Shown: positions 17,224 through 26,259 of the stretch, piece after piece
Layout of the letters: each line of letters begins with the position of its first letter
How positions within the stretch are numbered: position 1 is the first letter of the stretch
Assembly: GCF_025140835.1 (NCBI RefSeq)
Contig: NZ_CP081153.1
Span: forward strand, 2,947,001 to 3,011,000
Length of the DNA: 64,000 nt
Direction of reading: 5' to 3'
Source of the DNA: Aliiroseovarius sp. M344
GTDB lineage: Bacteria; Pseudomonadota; Alphaproteobacteria; Rhodobacterales; Rhodobacteraceae
Notes under the pieces: model-generated
Told to the model about the DNA's origin: nothing
The model's database searches: none
The model's input: only the letters and a program-made list of their open reading frames with translations
Program-made: the position numbers and the translations under genes

Positions 17224-18741
17224 ATGAATGCGCAGCGAAATGTTCTATTCATCATCATCGACCAACTGCGCGCTGACTGCTTGCACGGCGCCCTGGCAGA
17301 ATATGTTGATTTGCCCAATATGCGCGCCTTGATGTCTGAGGCCGTCACCTTCAAACGTCATTTCTCGGTCACCAACCCATGTGGGCCTTCGCGCGCGTCG
17401 ATCCTGACCGGGCAATATGCGATGAACCATCGGTCGGTCCGCAACGGCACACCATTGCGCCACGACACACCGACCGTTGCCAGCGAAATGCGCAAAGCTG
17501 GCTATTTGCCGATGCTGTTTGGCTACACCGATACCTCTCATGACCCACGCGTTCATTCGCCGGATGATCCCGCAATGCACACCTATGAGTTCCCCATGGC
17601 AGGATTTTCCGAGCAGGTCGAAATGCGGCTTGAGATGTCTTACCCTTGGCGTTCCTATCTGCTGCGCAAAGGGTATCAGTTCGACAACTACTGGCAGCTC
17701 TATATACCCGGTGGCGATGGGGCCCGCCTAAACGCCCCTGCCGTTTATAGAGCCGACGACAGCGATACGGCCTTCTTGACGAACCGGTTTCTGGAGACCA
17801 TGCCCGCCTATGCTGATGAAAGCTGGTTTGCCCACCTGACCTATATCCGCCCACACCCGCCGCTGGTCGCACCCGCGCCCTATAACGATATGTATGACCC
17901 CGAAACCCTGCCGCTGCCGACCCGCATCGGTGATCGCGCGGACGAAGCTGCCGTCCATCCATTCTTTGAGGCTGCGCTTGCGAATACTGCTGCCGCAAGC
18001 TTCGTGATCGGTTGTCCTAAAGTCACCCCCACCGATGAAACCATCCAGACCCTGCGCTCGGTCTATCTGGGTCTGGCGACCGAGGTGGATCACCACATCG
18101 GCCGGGTGATCGACTTTCTGAAAGACAGCGGACAATGGGACAATACCCTGTTGGTGGTGACCGCAGACCATGGCGAGATGCTGGGCGATCACCATGCATG
18201 GGGCAAGCACAACGTCTATGATGCCGCCTATCACACGCCGTTGATCGTGCGGGCGCCGGGTTGCGCCGCCGGACACAAAGTTGATGCCCCGACAGAGTCA
18301 ATCGACCTGACCCCCACGATTTTGGATTGGGTGGGGCAAGCGGTGCCAAACTCGATGGACGGGCGCTCCCTGCTGCCCTTCCTTCAAGGTAGTACGCCCG
18401 ATGATTGGCGCGATTATTCCTTCTCGGAACTGGATTTTGCAGAGCCAGAGGCTCCTTCACTTTGGCAAAAAAACCTTAGGACCGATCTCAGCAATTCATG
18501 CCTCGACATCCTGCGCGATGACCGCTTCACGCTGGTGCAATTTGCCGCCGATCTGCCACCGCTGTTGTTTGACCACCACGCCAAAGGCGAGATGGCGAAT
18601 ATCGCCGACGATCCCAGCTATGCCGCCGATCTTGCGCGACTAGCCCGACAGATGCTGCGCCATAGGATGCGGAATATGGACCACACACTGTCTCTGGATA
18701 CGATCACCAGCGACGGCCCAAAAAGGCAACATCGGCATTAG
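17224..18741 (+). CDS. Sulfatase family hydrolase (formylglycine-dependent)
   Basis: A 505-residue alkaline-phosphatase-superfamily enzyme. The metal-binding FIIIDQLRADC start is at residues 9-19. The sulfatase signature C-G-P-S-R (Cys 53) is the site converted to formylglycine by an anaerobic or FGE-type maturase. VVTADHGEMLGDH carries further metal ligands. No signal peptide is seen, so it is probably cytoplasmic, which fits the choline-sulfatase / phosphonate monoester hydrolase branch more than secreted polysaccharide sulfatases. The start at 17224 begins directly before the conserved core. It is divergent from the ABC importer, which might supply its substrate, and its stop overlaps the convergent HAD gene by 4 bp. 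Substrate unknown. Confidence 0.88.
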   Translation: MNAQRNVLFIIIDQLRADCLHGALAEYVDLPNMRALMSEAVTFKRHFSVTNPCGPSRASILTGQYAMNHRSVRNGTPLRHDTPTVASEMRKAGYLPMLFGYTDTSHDPRVHSPDDPAMHTYEFPMAGFSEQVEMRLEMSYPWRSYLLRKGYQFDNYWQLYIPGGDGARLNAPAVYRADDSDTAFLTNRFLETMPAYADESWFAHLTYIRPHPPLVAPAPYNDMYDPETLPLPTRIGDRADEAAVHPFFEAALANTAAASFVIGCPKVTPTDETIQTLRSVYLGLATEVDHHIGRVIDFLKDSGQWDNTLLVVTADHGEMLGDHHAWGKHNVYDAAYHTPLIVRAPGCAAGHKVDAPTESIDLTPTILDWVGQAVPNSMDGRSLLPFLQGSTPDDWRDYSFSELDFAEPEAPSLWQKNLRTDLSNSCLDILRDDRFTLVQFAADLPPLLFDHHAKGEMANIADDPSYAADLARLARQMLRHRMRNMDHTLSLDTITSDGPKRQHRH

Positions 18742-19409
18742 CCCAAGGCGTAATCTGCCACATCCGTTAGACTTTTGCCGCGCGCATGCGGCTCGACGCC
18801 CAACCGTTCCATCGGTTGCTCATACCGGTTCAGCCAAATCGTGTGATACCCAAACCAAGTCGCCCCGCAGATGTCCCAGCAGTTCGAGGATACGAACAGG
18901 ATGTCGCTGGCCGCGCAGCCAAAAGCGTCCGGCCCCATTTGATAGACTTCAGGCGCGGTCTTGAACTTGCCCACGCTGTCGACGCTTAGAACATGATCAA
19001 AGAACCCATCCAGTTTCGACGCCCCAAGCGCCGCCTTGATCATCGCGTCACTTCCATTGGTCAGTACACCCATCGGCAGCCCCGCCTCCTGAAGGCGCGT
19101 CAGTGTCGCTTGGTTCTCGGGAAACGCTGACAACTCTTCATATTCTGCCATCAGTGCGGTCCGGGCAGCGGCTGTCAGATCAACGCCCTGCGCTTCACAC
19201 GCATAATCCAGCGCATCACCCGTCACCTGCCAGAAATCCACAAACCTGTCGCAAAGGGTGCGCAGCCGAGTATATTCGATTTGCTTGTCGCGCCACATGA
19301 CCGCAATGGCCGCGCCTTTGCCGGGAAACAAGCGCTCAGCCAGCGCGCCGACGGAATAAACATCCAATAACGTGCCATACGCATCGAAAATAATGGCTTT
19401 GACGGTCAT
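18738..19409 (-). CDS. Haloacid dehalogenase type II-like HAD hydrolase
   Basis: A 223-residue cytoplasmic HAD protein. Motif I is FDAYGTLLD, with the nucleophile Asp followed by Ala-Tyr instead of a second Asp, as in L-2-haloacid dehalogenases. Motif II (LTNGS) and the SSNCWDICGATWFGY block near residue 175 are also characteristic of that family. Its members hydrolyse 2-haloacids to 2-hydroxyacids; the true physiological substrate is unknown. The start at 19409 has a GGAGGTC ribosome site. It lies downstream of the AtuA/DUF4387 genes on the same strand, but a hairpin cluster separates them. Confidence 0.88.
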   Translation of the reverse strand: MTVKAIIFDAYGTLLDVYSVGALAERLFPGKGAAIAVMWRDKQIEYTRLRTLCDRFVDFWQVTGDALDYACEAQGVDLTAAARTALMAEYEELSAFPENQATLTRLQEAGLPMGVLTNGSDAMIKAALGASKLDGFFDHVLSVDSVGKFKTAPEVYQMGPDAFGCAASDILFVSSNCWDICGATWFGYHTIWLNRYEQPMERLGVEPHARGKSLTDVADYALG

Positions 19410-19488
19410 CTGACCTCCAGATTGTTTCAAGACTGGAGTTCATGAAACCACCTTGGGCTTCTTCTGGCCAGAAATATCCTGGGGTGAA

Positions 19489-19537
19489 TGCGCAAAGCGC
19501 AGAGGGGCAACGCCCCTCAAAGGCTCACAACGTGAGC
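19489..19537. repeat. Cluster of three tri-loop hairpins, possible dispersed repeat
   Basis: Three consecutive perfect hairpins with three-base loops occur here: TGCGC-AAA-GCGCA (19489-19501), GAGGGGC-AAC-GCCCCTC (19502-19518) and GCTCAC-AAC-GTGAGC (19523-19537). They lie between the DUF4387 stop and the HAD gene start on the minus strand and may end the tct operon transcript. The neighbouring CTGGCCAG palindrome and this hairpin style look like an intergenic repeat seen in roseobacters; that part is recollection, not tested. Confidence 0.55.
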
Positions 19538-19550
19538 TGCCGACATCAGA

Positions 19551-19853
19551 TCAGTCGATTTGGACATCACTCAAAAGCACCGCAAAACTCGCGCCATGCA
19601 TGTCCCTGTCTTCCCGCGTGCCCTGGATCGCTGGTCGCGGCAGGCTGAACTTCACAACGTACAGATCCTGTATGTCAAATCGTTTCAACGCGGCCGGGTC
19701 AGCCTTGAACAACTGCGCCACCTTCGCCGTGTCCAACCCTTCCGAAATTCGGCTGAACGCAGCCTCTGACCCACAGAAAATATCCACCGTCAGCCAAAAC
19801 GGACCCGCGTTCTTTGACCGAACTTTCTCGGCGATGTCTTTCAGGGCGGTCAT
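19551..19853 (-). CDS. DUF4387 domain-containing protein
   Basis: A 100-residue protein of the DUF4387 family, small soluble proteins of unknown function almost always encoded next to AtuA-like (DUF1446) proteins. Conserved parts visible are the N-terminal IRSKNAGPFWLT-like stretch (here VRSKNAGPFWLTVDIF) and the C-terminal DVQID end. The start overlaps the AtuA-like stop by 4 bp, so the two are co-translated and may form a complex. It is the last gene of the tctCBA-atuA transcription unit. Confidence 0.85.
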   Translation of the reverse strand: MTALKDIAEKVRSKNAGPFWLTVDIFCGSEAAFSRISEGLDTAKVAQLFKADPAALKRFDIQDLYVVKFSLPRPAIQGTREDRDMHGASFAVLLSDVQID

Positions 19854-21199
19854 TGTCCGACCTCCTCGGTCGTCAGGCGAAAGGCGTCCATGGGGTCCGC
19901 CAAGGCAAGAACATGGTTCAGGCAGAACTCATATACCGCACCCCGCGGCATTTCCGGCGGCGAGAACGGAAAGGCGAAGGTCGGCATCTCTTCCTGCTCG
20001 GTCAGCGGGTGGTGCAACAGATAGGGGTTCAGCATCTTGGCGACTTCACGCGACAGCGCCTCTGTCTCGGCGGTGACGATGCCCATAACGCCAAGTTCGC
20101 TTCCGGGGCGCGCATGGGTGTCCAACGCCCCAAGCGTGGCATCCGCTCCGATGATCCGCAGCTCTATCTGGAAATCGCCGTCGACCCGCGCCGACGCCTT
20201 GGCGGTGCATTTGGCGTGAATGTCATCGATCCACTTTCGGATATTTTCGACATAGTGCGCGTCACGCACAAAAACGAGCGACACGGTCTGAAACCCGACC
20301 CGCCGTGCGCCTTCTAACTTGACGGTGTAGGGTTGGGTTTGCACCCACTGGCTCCCCGTCACCCGCACGCGACGATCATCAAGCGCTTCGTATTGTGCGC
20401 CAGTGACGTCCAGATACCCGCCGGGCTCATACAGCCGGTAAGGGTCGCTGTTCTCATACAACATGTGCGCCGACACCGTGTGGGGCGTGGCGCGCGCATC
20501 CTTGCCCATGGGCGTGATGGTGAACCCATCCGCATCGAACTCGATCAAGATCGTGCCGGTGTTGGGACTGGTCGTCGCCAAAGCCCCACATTCGCCAATC
20601 TTCGCCCCGTGCCAGACGCCGCCCGCGTGGCATCCGCGCGCCAGCGGCAACGCCGAGATGATGGCGGTGTCCGTGGTCCGCCCCGCAATTACGATATCCG
20701 CGCCGGTCTCAAGCGCGGCCTGTATTTGCTCAGCCCCCGCCAGCGCCACGATATTCGTGCAGTCGCAGAGCAGGTCCGCTGCGATTTCGGGCGCTGGGGT
20801 CAGTGGTGTTATCCGCCCTTCTTCAAGTGCTTTTGCCATAGCATCGCCATCCTGCCCGCTTTTCAGCACCGCCAAAGACAAACGTTCACCACGCTCGGCG
20901 GCGATCTCGCGGGTGATCTCGACCAGCCAATCGACCGCATCATCCGCTCCACAGGTGCCTGCTGTGCCGATGACAAGTGGCACACCTGCCTCGGCCCGCG
21001 CGGCCATCAAATCAGCCCATTCGGCCTTTGTGGAATTGCGCGAATATTTCGACGTTCCGGTACCAAGGTAATGGGGCCCCGAGTCGGTCGAGCCCCCATC
21101 TATTGCAATAATGTCCGGTTGCGACGCAATCCCTCGGGCCAGAGCTTCCCGGTCATATCCCAGACCCAGCGCACCCGAGGGGATAAGCACTTTCACCAT
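19850..21199 (-). CDS. AtuA-like (DUF1446) acyclic terpene utilisation family protein
   Basis: A 449-residue cytoplasmic protein of the family named after AtuA of the Pseudomonas acyclic terpene utilisation cluster. Visible features are the N-terminal IPSGALGLGYDREALARG, the AIDGGSTDSGPHYLG stretch and a Gly-rich VIGTAGTCGADD segment. The biochemical activity of the family is not established. The start at 21199 overlaps the tctA stop by one base (TGATG); the longer open frame inside tctA was rejected. Coupling to a tricarboxylate-type transporter suggests it handles the imported carboxylate. Confidence 0.85.
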   Translation of the reverse strand: MVKVLIPSGALGLGYDREALARGIASQPDIIAIDGGSTDSGPHYLGTGTSKYSRNSTKAEWADLMAARAEAGVPLVIGTAGTCGADDAVDWLVEITREIAAERGERLSLAVLKSGQDGDAMAKALEEGRITPLTPAPEIAADLLCDCTNIVALAGAEQIQAALETGADIVIAGRTTDTAIISALPLARGCHAGGVWHGAKIGECGALATTSPNTGTILIEFDADGFTITPMGKDARATPHTVSAHMLYENSDPYRLYEPGGYLDVTGAQYEALDDRRVRVTGSQWVQTQPYTVKLEGARRVGFQTVSLVFVRDAHYVENIRKWIDDIHAKCTAKASARVDGDFQIELRIIGADATLGALDTHARPGSELGVMGIVTAETEALSREVAKMLNPYLLHHPLTEQEEMPTFAFPFSPPEMPRGAVYEFCLNHVLALADPMDAFRLTTEEVGQ

Positions 21200-22704
21200 C
21201 AGTCCGTGACCCGCTGCGGTTTTTTCAGAACATTGCGCAGGAACATCGGAGCGACGAACCCAAGGAAGGCGACGACCCAAAGCCCGATGGAAATGTTCGA
21301 CGAGAACAGGAATTTCCAATCCCCGCTCGACAGCACCATGGCGCGACGCAAGGCATCTTCCATATGGCCGCCCAGAAGGATGCCGAGGATAACCGGCACC
21401 GTGGGCACATCCAGTTTGCGCAGGACATATCCAAGCACGCCAAAGGCAACCATCAATACCAAGTCGAAATAGCTGCCCGAAAGGGAATAGATGCCAACAA
21501 AACTGATCATCGTGACGCCTGGCAGCAGCACCCAAGGTGGCACTGACAGGATTTTCACGAAAATCTTCACCATCGGCACGTTCATCAAAAGAAGTACGAA
21601 GTTCGCGATCAGAAGCGATGCGATCAGGCCCCAGACAACCTCGGGCCGTTCGGTGAACAGCATCGGGCCGGGGGTGATGTTAAGCGTCATCAACAGCGCA
21701 AGCAAAACCGCAGTCGTGCCGGACCCCGGAACACCCAACGTCAGCATGGGCACCAGCGCGCCACCAGCCGCAGCATTGTTGCCCGCCTCAGGTGCTGCGA
21801 CGCCTTTTGGAACACCGGTGCCGAAGCCTCCGTTTTCACCGGCAATGGATTTCTCGGACATATAGGCCAGAAAGCTGCCCAAGGACGCGCCAGCCCCCGG
21901 CAGCACACCCGCGATGAAACCTACGACAGAGGACCGTAGCATGGTCCAACCAGACTCCATGATGTCCTTAACCGGGATCGTAACTTTTTCAAGCTTCACA
22001 CCGATCGAGGTGTTCTTGCCGTGGCTTTCGATGAAGAAGAACACTTCGGCAATGGCAAACAGACCGACAATGGCGACCAAGAAGTCAATGCCGTCAAATA
22101 GGTGCATGTTGCCGCCGGTCAGGCGCGGCAGGCCGGAGTTGTTGTCCACCCCGATCATCGCGATGCCCAAACCGATACAGGACGCAATTGCAGCCTTGGC
22201 TTGGTTGTTCGACGCCATGCCGCCCAGCGTTGCGAAGGCCAACAGGTAAAGTGCGAAATATTCAGCAGGACCAAACAGGAACGCCACCCGCGCCAGCAAA
22301 GGGGCCAGCAGCATAAGCCCGATGGTTGCCAGAAACGCGCCAACGAACGAGGCAACACCGGACAGGACCAGCGCGTCACCAGCCCGGCCAGCTTTGGCCA
22401 TTGGATAACCATCCAGCGTGGTCATCAACGCAGGCTCGTCGCCGGGAATGTTCAGAAGGATCGAACTGATCCGCCCACCATACATCGCGCCGTAGTAAAC
22501 GGACGTCATCAGGACCAGCGCAGAGGTCGCATCCAGCCCCATGGTGAAGGTCAGCGGGATCAGGATCGCCACACCATTCGACGGGCCAAGACCCGGAAGC
22601 GCACCAATGATCGTGCCGATGAAGCAGCCGACCACCGCCAGCATCAAGGTGAACGGCGACAGCGCGATGTCAAAGCCGATCGCGAGATTAGAAAGCAGTT
22701 CCAT
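21199..22704 (-). CDS. tctA: Tripartite tricarboxylate transporter large membrane subunit
   Basis: A 501-residue integral membrane protein with about 12 helices. It carries the TctA signature glycine/proline motifs (GALPGLGPSNGVAILIPLTF near residue 40, GVLPGAGASLGSFLAY and GVPGSGTTAVLLALLM). It forms the transport channel of the TTT system, driven by ion gradients and fed by the periplasmic TctC protein. It is preceded by tctB (10 bp gap) and followed, with a one-base overlap, by the AtuA-like gene. Substrate unknown; carboxylates are typical of the family. Confidence 0.93.
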   Translation of the reverse strand: MELLSNLAIGFDIALSPFTLMLAVVGCFIGTIIGALPGLGPSNGVAILIPLTFTMGLDATSALVLMTSVYYGAMYGGRISSILLNIPGDEPALMTTLDGYPMAKAGRAGDALVLSGVASFVGAFLATIGLMLLAPLLARVAFLFGPAEYFALYLLAFATLGGMASNNQAKAAIASCIGLGIAMIGVDNNSGLPRLTGGNMHLFDGIDFLVAIVGLFAIAEVFFFIESHGKNTSIGVKLEKVTIPVKDIMESGWTMLRSSVVGFIAGVLPGAGASLGSFLAYMSEKSIAGENGGFGTGVPKGVAAPEAGNNAAAGGALVPMLTLGVPGSGTTAVLLALLMTLNITPGPMLFTERPEVVWGLIASLLIANFVLLLMNVPMVKIFVKILSVPPWVLLPGVTMISFVGIYSLSGSYFDLVLMVAFGVLGYVLRKLDVPTVPVILGILLGGHMEDALRRAMVLSSGDWKFLFSSNISIGLWVVAFLGFVAPMFLRNVLKKPQRVTD

Positions 22705-22714
22705 GGGAATATCC

Positions 22715-23155
22715 TCAGCCGGTCAGGGACTTGGGAAAGGGCACAAGGCCAAGACCCAGCGCGAATTTGAAGATTATGAACAGGCCGATCGACAGGCCGA
22801 TCCCGGCAAGCACAGCGCGGCTTGCGCGCGGCTCGATCTGATAGCTTAAGATGGCGGCAGTGATCGCGGTTGGAACGATGAAACCAAGCGGTTTCAGCGC
22901 ATACGCGTATCCAACCAGCACAACGACAGCCAATCCAAGGGATCCGAACGTCGCCAAAGTCGGCCATTCAGGGTCGGGGTCCGGCTTGAAAACCAGAATG
23001 ATCCCACACAGGGCCGCGACACATCCAACCAGGATCGGGAAGGTTCTCGGGCCTACCGGATCCGCCATGAAGCTGGACTGGATCTGAGTGGCGCTGGCAA
23101 CATAAGCCAGCGCCACCAGGGTCACGACCGCTCCGAAGATACGGTCAGAGGCCAT
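22715..23155 (-). CDS. tctB: Tripartite tricarboxylate transporter small membrane subunit
   Basis: A 146-residue protein with four predicted helices and the TctB-like pattern (a first helix, a PRTFPILVG loop, then three helices). It is the small membrane partner of TctA. The start overlaps the tctC stop by one base (TAATG), fixing the order tctC-tctB-tctA. Sequence conservation in this family is low, so assignment leans on topology and position. Confidence 0.88.
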   Translation of the reverse strand: MASDRIFGAVVTLVALAYVASATQIQSSFMADPVGPRTFPILVGCVAALCGIILVFKPDPDPEWPTLATFGSLGLAVVVLVGYAYALKPLGFIVPTAITAAILSYQIEPRASRAVLAGIGLSIGLFIIFKFALGLGLVPFPKSLTG

Positions 23156-24123
23156 TACTGGATCACTCCGATCTCTTTCGACAGGGTGCGGATTTCAGCC
23201 ACGACACCATCGACATAGGATTGGAAATCACCACCAACTTTGGTGAAGGGGGCCAGACCATTTGCGACCATGGCTTCCTGCCATTCGGCGCTGTCAGCAA
23301 CCTTCTGTAGACGATCGGCCCACATGTTGAAGTCATCATCGCTGATGCCTTTGGGCACATAAAGACCGCGCCAGTTCACGGCAACAACATCGATGCCTTG
23401 TTCTTTCGCAGTCGGGATGTCGTCAAAACCCGGCACGCGTTCTTCGGTCAGAACAGCAATCGCGCGCACGTCGCCGGATTTCAGGAAACCCACAACCTCG
23501 GACATGTCGCCCGACATGGCTTGGGTGAACCCACCAACGGTTTGCGTGATCGCATCCGCACCACCATCGACGCCGATGTACTTCACGGCAGTTACATCTG
23601 TGACGCCAGCGCGCTGCAGAATCATCAATGGCTTCAAGTGGTCAAACCCACCAACAGCAGAGCCGCCTGCAAAGGCGATTGTGCCGGGCTCGGCCTTGAT
23701 GGCGTCAACCAGATCGGTGAGGGACTGATAGGGGCTGTCTGCAGCGACAACAATCACACCCGGGTCAGCACCGATAGCTCCCACAAAACGAACCTGATCT
23801 GCCGTCATACCGGCATAGGCGTTCTGGGCCAGACGGGTCGAGGTCGCAGAAGACGCAGCAACAATCAGTTCGGCGTCGTCATTGCGTTCTGACACAACAT
23901 GGTTGAAGGCAAGTCCGCCACCGGCACCTGCCATGTTGGTGACCTGAACAGGTTTGTCCACCGCCCCGATGTCATACATGATTTTGCCGATCTGACGGCA
24001 TGTAAAGTCCCAGCCACCGCCGGGGTTGGCCGGTGCAATACACTCAGCAGCGGTTGCCGCCGTTGTGGCCCCAAGACCCAAAACAGCACTGGTCGCCAGC
24101 GCCTTGAAAAGACGTTTTGTCAT
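23155..24123 (-). CDS. tctC: Tripartite tricarboxylate transporter substrate-binding protein
   Basis: A 322-residue periplasmic protein of the TctC/Bug family. A signal peptide covers about residues 1-26 (ATTAATAA cleavage region). The mature part begins with CIAPANPGGGWDFTCRQIGKIM, the usual first ligand-binding loop of the family. Family members bind carboxylated ligands. The start at 24123 has a GGGAGGAAACA ribosome site; an upstream 13-codon in-frame extension was excluded. It is the first gene of the operon, facing a divergent two-component system that probably controls it. Confidence 0.92.
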   Translation of the reverse strand: MTKRLFKALATSAVLGLGATTAATAAECIAPANPGGGWDFTCRQIGKIMYDIGAVDKPVQVTNMAGAGGGLAFNHVVSERNDDAELIVAASSATSTRLAQNAYAGMTADQVRFVGAIGADPGVIVVAADSPYQSLTDLVDAIKAEPGTIAFAGGSAVGGFDHLKPLMILQRAGVTDVTAVKYIGVDGGADAITQTVGGFTQAMSGDMSEVVGFLKSGDVRAIAVLTEERVPGFDDIPTAKEQGIDVVAVNWRGLYVPKGISDDDFNMWADRLQKVADSAEWQEAMVANGLAPFTKVGGDFQSYVDGVVAEIRTLSKEIGVIQ

Positions 24124-24182
24124 TGTTTCCTCCCATTTGACACGGGCGTGTTGCCCGCTCATGCTCTAGCCAAACGCCCCAA

Positions 24183-24201
24183 CCTGACACCAACCTGTCA
24201 C
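24183..24201. promoter_or_regulatory. Direct-repeat response-regulator box between tctC and the tctD-like gene
   Basis: CCTGACAC (24183-24190) and CCTGTCAC (24194-24201) are tandem copies spaced 11 bp, about one helical turn. This is the usual spacing of paired half-sites for OmpR-family regulators. The same bases also form TGACA-N6-TGTCA. The box lies in the short divergent region (100 bp) between tctC and the response-regulator gene. Confidence 0.5.
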
Positions 24202-24223
24202 GCACCGAAAAAGGCCCCCGCTC

Positions 24224-24889
24224 ATGCGCTTCCTTCTGATCGAGGACAATTTGAAGCTTGCCGGCGTGATCGTGGAGCGTCTGCAACTTGATGGCCACGC
24301 GGTCGATCACGCGGGCACATTGGAAGATGCGGGCGACCTGTCTGCCGTGGCCGATTACGACTTGATATTACTTGATATTATGCTTCCCGATGGGGATGGC
24401 CGTGACTTTCTTGAACGTCAAAGGCAGGCTGAAAAACGCACCCCGGTGATTGTCATAACAGCGCGCTCTGCGGTGTCTGATCGGGTCGGGTTGCTCGATT
24501 TGGGTGCCGACGATTATATTGTCAAACCCTTCGATTTTTCCGAACTTGAGGCCCGGGTTCGGGCTGTTCTCAGACGTCAGGGGGGCGCGGCTGACAACGC
24601 AACCACCTTTGCAGAAACCACACTTGATTCGACGTCGGGCGAGCTTCGCTTCGACGGTCAGACCGTTCCGCTTCGCAATCGTGAACTCCGGCTTTTGGAG
24701 GTTTTCTTCGCTGCTCCGGGGCAGGTTTTTTCAAAAACCCACCTGATTGATCGGTTGTTCTCGCTTTCCGATGAAGCGTCGGAAAATGCGATCGAAGTCT
24801 ATGTCGGGCGGCTTCGCAAACGGTTGGAGGGGTCCGGCGCACGGATCGAAACCGTGCGCGGACTGGGTTATCGGATGGTCGCACAGTGA
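24224..24889 (+). CDS. OmpR-family response regulator (TctD-like)
   Basis: A 221-residue DNA-binding regulator. The receiver domain (1-115) has the acidic pair E7-D8, phosphoacceptor D51 in LILLDIMLPDGDG, and the conserved Lys in VKPFDFSELEARV. The C-terminal winged-helix domain (about 125-219) ends with ENAIEVYVGRLRKRL and RGLGYR. Divergent orientation from tctCBA is the classic tctD arrangement for substrate-induced TTT transporters. Its stop overlaps the kinase GTG start by 3 bp (GTGA). Confidence 0.93.
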   Translation: MRFLLIEDNLKLAGVIVERLQLDGHAVDHAGTLEDAGDLSAVADYDLILLDIMLPDGDGRDFLERQRQAEKRTPVIVITARSAVSDRVGLLDLGADDYIVKPFDFSELEARVRAVLRRQGGAADNATTFAETTLDSTSGELRFDGQTVPLRNRELRLLEVFFAAPGQVFSKTHLIDRLFSLSDEASENAIEVYVGRLRKRLEGSGARIETVRGLGYRMVAQ

Positions 24890-26259
24890 GGTTACTGGGA
24901 TCCATCCGCAGACGGCTTTTCATCCAGCTTGCGCTGGTCGCAGCGGTGCTGTCGCTGGCCTTCTTTCTGGTCGTGCGGGGTGTTGCCGAGCGGGCCGCCG
25001 AAGGCACGCAGGACGACATTCTTTCTGCATCCGCTACAGCCATCGCTGACAGTTTGCGCAGTGAAGGCGGGATCGTCACGCTTGACCTGCCCTATTCTGC
25101 ACTGTCCATGCTGGGGTCAATCAACGAAGACCGGGTGTTCTATCGTGTTGTCTCTGAGGGAAATACGCTAACCGGCTATGCCGATCTGCCACAGCCAGAG
25201 GTGCCGCCCCGGCTGAGTTTGCCAAGTTTCGAGACGCTCGACTATCGCGGGGACGAGATACGTGCGGCCTCAGTCATTAGACCCGTTGGCACCGGCGCGC
25301 AGGCGGCACAGGTTGTCGTTACGGTTGCACAGACCCGTCAGGGCTTAGCTGCCATTTCCCGTCAGATCACCTCGACCGCCACCGGTATTGGCGTGGGATT
25401 CTTCCTGCTTGCCACGGCGCTTAGCCTTTGGGCGGCGGGGTCTGCGCTGGCCCCGATAACCCGCATCACGGGCTCGGTCACCCGGCGGGGTCCCAATGAC
25501 CTGCGCCCGGTCAACGCCAATGCGCCGGATGAACTGGAGCCCCTGATCGACGCACTGAATTCCTTCATGGCGCGGCTCAGGTCATCGCTGTCACGAACCG
25601 AAGATTTCATCGCCGAGGCCGCACATCGGGTGCGCACGCCGCTTGCAACCGTTCGCGCGCAAGCCGAAATCACGCACCGCAAGCTGAACAAGCCCGAACA
25701 CAAGCAAGCCATCCGCGAAATGATCCGTGCGATCGACGAAAGCTCACGCTCTGCCGGGCAGATGCTGGACCACGCGATGGTGACGTTCCGAGCCGACAGT
25801 CTGGCGCAGGATACACTCGATCTGCGAGCCTTGATGGTTGAGACCTGCGACCGGCTCGGTCCAACCGCCGACTTGAAGGACATCGCCATCCTGCGCGACA
25901 TTGGCGCTGGTCCTGTGCCCTTCACGGGCGACGGTATCTTGTTGCAGGCCGCACTTCAGAACATCCTCGACAATGCGATCAAGTATTCGCCCGATGACAG
26001 CAACATTACCGCCCGCGTGGTGCTTGATGATGCCATCACCTTGTCATTCACTGATCAGGGGCGGGGATTTGGCGAAACGGATCTTACCGGCTTGACCACT
26101 CGCTATACACGCGGCGCCAATGTGGGCGATATCGTGGGGTCGGGCCTTGGGCTGACCATCGCCGACGAGGTCGCAAAAGCCCATGGCGGGCGGCTTGAAA
26201 TATCCACCAATAAGAAGGGGGAAGGCGCATGTGTTTCGCTGGTATTCCCACGCGACTGA
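24886..26259 (+). CDS. Sensor histidine kinase (TctE-like)
   Basis: A 457-residue inner-membrane kinase. Helix 1 is at about 11-31, followed by a periplasmic sensor domain of about 130 residues, helix 2 (about 165-185), HAMP-like and dimerisation segments with phospho-His 247 in AEAAHRVRTPLATVRAQAE, then the ATPase domain with N-box LQNILDNAIKYSP, DQGRGFG and GSGLGLTI. It starts with GTG overlapping the regulator stop. The 3' end overlaps the next gene by 31 bp, so kinase and binding protein are tightly co-expressed. It probably senses the carboxylate carried by TctCBA. Confidence 0.92.
   Translation: MRLLGSIRRRLFIQLALVAAVLSLAFFLVVRGVAERAAEGTQDDILSASATAIADSLRSEGGIVTLDLPYSALSMLGSINEDRVFYRVVSEGNTLTGYADLPQPEVPPRLSLPSFETLDYRGDEIRAASVIRPVGTGAQAAQVVVTVAQTRQGLAAISRQITSTATGIGVGFFLLATALSLWAAGSALAPITRITGSVTRRGPNDLRPVNANAPDELEPLIDALNSFMARLRSSLSRTEDFIAEAAHRVRTPLATVRAQAEITHRKLNKPEHKQAIREMIRAIDESSRSAGQMLDHAMVTFRADSLAQDTLDLRALMVETCDRLGPTADLKDIAILRDIGAGPVPFTGDGILLQAALQNILDNAIKYSPDDSNITARVVLDDAITLSFTDQGRGFGETDLTGLTTRYTRGANVGDIVGSGLGLTIADEVAKAHGGRLEISTNKKGEGACVSLVFPRD

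Noticed and set aside
21200..21535. Upstream extension of the AtuA-like frame inside tctA
   Set aside because: It is out of frame with a conserved tctA gene and lacks family similarity; the TGATG overlap start is better.
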